A stretch of 64,000 nucleotides of DNA, taken from positions 1,860,001-1,924,000 of the forward strand of contig JAACJO010000006.1 of NCBI GenBank assembly GCA_013368445.1, in the 5' to 3' direction. Below, piece after piece: positions 61,466-64,000 of the stretch. Positions within the stretch are counted from its first letter, which is position 1. Every line of letters begins with the position of its first letter. The position numbers and the translations under genes are program-made. Below the pieces are notes generated by a model that worked only from the letters and a program-made list of their open reading frames with translations, ran no database searches and was not told where the DNA came from. Origin of the DNA: Leucocoprinus leucothites (Eukaryota; Basidiomycota; Agaricomycetes; Agaricales; Agaricaceae).

Positions 61466-62150
61466 CATTTCCTGGGAAACCGATATTTATGGCTTTGCTA
61501 ACCGATACCTTGCCCAGTCCTCCTGGAGTCTTGAAGGCCCTGCAATCACCCTCCATTGGAACCAGATATTCCTTGACGCTCTGGAGGTTTTCTCTTCGGA
61601 TCGAATTGATGATTTACTTTCTGCTGAATGGCCGGGCGGCAGGGTACTGATAATTTACCGCTACCGCACCACCCGTTATGTAGAAGATGGGAAGTAGCGT
61701 TAGTGTGCGGTAGCGGTAAATTCTGGACCCCGTATTCAACCGTATCAAACTTGATGACAATTTGTGTTATGGACGGTACTTTCCGTTAAAAAAAATCCAA
61801 GTATTCTGTTAAGTATCGTGGTTGGGCGTCTATTGGCACTATCACTAGTGCGGTTCCCAAATAATACATCATATTCATGGGCGTTGGTGGCTAGTTAATG
61901 AAAACAGTTCAATAATAGGTGGACTAATGGTGCTTATCTCGGGAAGCTTAGAGTGGACTTTCACGAGGATGAGCCGCCCTTCTCTGATAAATGGCTTGAG
62001 ATATGTGGAAAACCACTCGGCCATCCAACAGTCGTTATATTGAATGAATCATGGGCTATTGTTGAGGGAAGCCTTTCGGACGGTCCTCATCATGAAATCT
62101 CATTACTCTTCCTCCCTCTCAAGCACTTTGGAGGATTATCCTGGTGCTAA
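61466..62150 (+). pseudogene. broken 3' fragment of the NACHT gene
   Basis: This repeats the C-terminal exons of the upstream NACHT gene: SLEGPAITLHWNQIFLDALE matches LEGPAISPHWNQILLDTLE, later NRIKLDDNLCYGRYFPLKK matches NRIKLDGRLFCGRYFPLKK, and LRVDFHEDEPPFSDKWLE matches LRVDIHEDEPVFPDKWLAE. It lacks the whole NACHT domain. About 180 bp of the middle (counterpart of roughly 59450-59630) is missing and replaced by a palindromic insert at 61652-61722. The next part meets a stop soon after the LKK match, because of a small deletion. The last exon, to the TAA at 62150, is still open. No start codon or upstream exon fits, so it is a relic unless transcribed as a short product. Confidence 0.8.
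61652..61722. mobile_element. 71-bp palindromic element (MITE-like or fold-back insert)
   Basis: Perfect 18-bp inverted arms, AATTTACCGCTACCGCAC at 61652-61669 and its reverse complement at 61705-61722, flank a 35-bp spacer. No counterpart exists in the intact NACHT copy. It sits exactly where the broken copy has lost its middle section. No target-site duplication is evident, so insertion by a transposase is not proven. Confidence 0.6.
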
Positions 62151-63184
62151 GTGTCGTCATATAGAAATAATCAATAGCAATTATGATTTTACTATCACCC
62201 ACAATCGGTCTTCGATGAGCTGCGTCAACATATTCGGTGATACAATCAATCCTTTTTGGATCCACGGTTTGACAGGCTAGAGCGAGTAGCAGAGTATTTC
62301 GGGGCACAATACACTAGAAACGTCTTCGACCGTTGTGTACCAGCGGTTGCAACCAGCGATGTTCAAACCGTTGGGGAGAGAAAAGCCGCAAACAAGTGCA
62401 ATACCTACCGGCCTGGATCGAGAGCTCAATTCGGAAGAGAACGAAAAGTAAACCAATAGTTGTTGGGTCAAGTCGAGTCGAGTTGAGGGCTTGCCGCAGC
62501 CTTGTCTCGGTAATCGCGGACTTCATGGGAGACGTCCCCGCCATCCCCGGGTAATAAGTCGAGCCCTCCCCCATCTTTCCCTTCTCATGTTCCTCTCCTC
62601 TCCATATGCTTATGTTTATTGTTCCATGTTTATACCTTCGCACATTTATACCCGCCACGACAACCGGCTTATTCTCTATTATTTACATTCACAAACCCTT
62701 CGGAACCCATAGACAGTAGCACACTCGCGCAGCTAGAACGTAATCAGTAGTTTGATTGCTGGTTGTTCACCGCGTCTTAGCACTAGCTTGCTTGTTACGG
62801 TATAAAAATCTAGAATTCTCGCTGTCTTCTTGTCTGGGTATTTCCTGGACATGTGTCACGTATACAGCTATCCAGGCAAGATCCGAACTCAGCATTTGAT
62901 GGTCACTATTTGCCAACGCTATACGTAGTCAGCCAGCTAAACTTATGAAATTCTTGGATAACTATTCCTCACATACTGACGGATATTTTGAATTCGAGAA
63001 AGAAGACCATATAGCCCGAGAGTTGACAACGTCGATTGAATGGACAAAGATCACTCTATACCAAAAGGAGGGGTAGACGAGAATATTTAAGATCACTTAT
63101 TTCGTTGGATTGCTAGTGATACAATGGATATGCTAAAGACGAGGTAACAGAATGAGATACAACAGCCTTAAGACATCAAGACCC
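62151..63184. other. copy-2 flank with an extra half kilobase
   Basis: The first 150 bp and the last 95 bp resemble the flank after the intact NACHT gene; in between, about 62330-63080 does not match it and is longer than its counterpart. ORFs here lack motifs. The stretch 62560-62740 is C/T-rich. A solo LTR or other insertion is possible, but I cannot define ends. Confidence 0.4.
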
Positions 63185-63665
63185 TTAGATTTTGCGATTG
63201 ATGTCCTGTTGGGCTTCTCCCTTGTCCTGACGCATATTGCCTATGACAGACCGTCAGCCTCGTCATCAGCATTTTTGCAGATATAAACATACCTTGAGTC
63301 TGCTGAGTCTTGTCACCGGTAACGGAACCAAGCACCGAGTCCTTCACTCCACCGGCGCGGTCCTTGGTGCCCTCAGCATAACCTTGAGCGCGAGCCTGGT
63401 TGTACTCGGTCTCGCCCTGAGCGTGTTCCTCCTTTCCAGTCGTCTTAAGGTTGTCCGAGCCAGTCAAATTGCCGATCTAATAGTCCAATGGAGTTGTCTG
63501 AGAAAGGATCAAGAGCAGAAACGTTGCGACGCACAGTTTCCTTCAAGCTACCTTTGGTAGATTGGAATTGGCCGGAGGTCTTACTGTTAAACCAAAGGAA
63601 AACGTGTGAGCTCGTAACGACAACAGCGAAGTGAAGCATTTGACGAACCTGGGATCGCTGGACAT
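63185..63665 (-). CDS. CsbD-like / Hmp1-type small stress protein, copy 2
   Basis: Same four-exon structure as copy 1 with identical exon lengths (63665-63649, 63583-63535, 63476-63293, 63240-63185) and 101 residues. The central part (EYNQARAQGYAEGTKDRAGG) is identical; differences cluster in residues 9-45, where the loop after the first repeat reads SDNLKTTGKEEHAQ instead of QQNLQQTGKEERAQ. The reading frame, splice sites and promoter are intact, so both copies are probably expressed. The pattern of conserved C-terminal half and divergent N-terminal third may reflect weaker constraint there or specialisation. Confidence 0.85.
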
Positions 63666-63835
63666 GTTGTAGAAAAGTTGTTCGTTGTGTAAAAGTGTAA
63701 ATGGATGTGTTTCTGTCGATACCAGGCTCGCAGAACCAGTTTATATACCCGTTTGTTGGAGCCCAAGGAAAGGGGGTATGAGCGCATGATGATTTGTTTA
63801 TGTGCGTCATCGCTCTGGGGGGAGCCTCTCGATCA
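63666..63835 (-). promoter_or_regulatory. promoter of CsbD-like copy 2
   Basis: The minus-strand TATATAAA box is at 63740-63747, 75 bp before the ATG, with AGGGG at 63771-63775. It is nearly the same as the promoter of copy 1. Similarity stops abruptly at about 63832, which marks the far edge of the duplicated unit. Confidence 0.65.
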
Positions 63836-64000
63836 TTTTTGTCTTGTGGAGACTTTCAGGTCATTCGGTGACACCAGGACACGTTGTAATGTCTTGGCGG
63901 CATTTTTGTAGTCTGAGAATGCTATGACGGGTCAGTTTGGTCACTAAATCGTCATTGAGACGAGGACGAGTGTGACCTCAGCGAAGATGATGACGTATTT

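Larger units (their letters stand above)
59268..63835. repeat. imperfect tandem duplication (NACHT 3' end plus CsbD-like gene)
   Basis: Two blocks occur twice in the same order and orientation. Block A, the NACHT C-terminal exons and following sequence (about 59290-60440), matches 61470-62300. Block B, the CsbD-like gene with its promoter and downstream flank (about 60719-61470), matches 63090-63832. The gene-to-gene spacing is 2360 bp for CsbD and about 2090 bp for the NACHT tail, so indels have accumulated. The second copy of block A has lost a middle section and gained a palindrome; the space after it is some 0.5 kb longer than in the first copy. Confidence 0.85.

Noticed and set aside
1..64000. 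CRISPR array, bacterial operons, ribosome binding sites, tRNA or rRNA genes
   Set aside because: The intron-rich eukaryotic gene structure rules out the bacterial features, and no regularly spaced repeats, tRNA T-arm/A-box pairs or rRNA sequence were recognised by eye. A tRNA scan would settle the last point.

Overview
The window is nuclear DNA of a filamentous basidiomycete, most likely an Agaricomycete. Genes are broken by many short GT-AG introns, mostly about 50-70 nt. The gene content fits too: a fungal plasma-membrane proton pump, a multi-pass membrane protein of a basidiomycete type, a NACHT (NLR-like) ATPase, and small Hmp1/CsbD-like proteins. A Rhizoctonia-like species is my guess only. 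I rebuilt the gene models by hand from splice sites and reading-frame continuity, with no transcript data.

Layout. 0.4-1.4 kb (-): MYND zinc-finger protein. 2.7-3.4 kb (-): multi-pass membrane protein. 3.4-11.3 kb: gene-poor. 11.5-14.8 kb (+): plasma-membrane H+-ATPase. 14.8-18.5 kb: gene-poor, with one doubtful Ser/Pro-rich ORF. 18.6-23.0 kb (+): condensin subunit 3, 19 exons. 24.0-26.2 kb (+): secreted histidine acid phosphatase (phytase type) with a frame break in a C-tract. 26.9-29.4 kb (-): F-box protein, divergent from a TBC (Rab-GAP) gene at 29.7-32.0 kb (+). 32.0-36.8 kb: gene-poor. 36.8-42.5 kb (-): three genes in a row, a HAD phosphatase, myo-inositol oxygenase and an aldo-keto reductase. 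43.2-44.1 kb (-): single-pass membrane protein. 46.4-50.6 kb (+): a 1384-residue disordered protein. 51.3-56.3 kb (-): cohesin SMC1, 22 exons.

57.6-63.8 kb is the accessory end of the window. A 722-residue NACHT protein is followed by an imperfect tandem duplication. Each copy holds the NACHT gene's 3' part and a divergently oriented CsbD/Hmp1-like gene. The second NACHT copy is a broken 3' fragment, and a 71-bp palindromic element with 18-bp perfect inverted arms lies exactly at its deletion junction.

Two functional themes stand out. First, phytase (releases myo-inositol phosphates and inositol), inositol oxygenase (inositol to glucuronate) and an aldo-keto reductase (possible glucuronate to gulonate step) could form one catabolic route; the last two are neighbours on the same strand. 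Second, chromosome-structure genes recur: SMC1, condensin subunit 3 and two putative cruciform-DNA-binding proteins. That may be coincidence.
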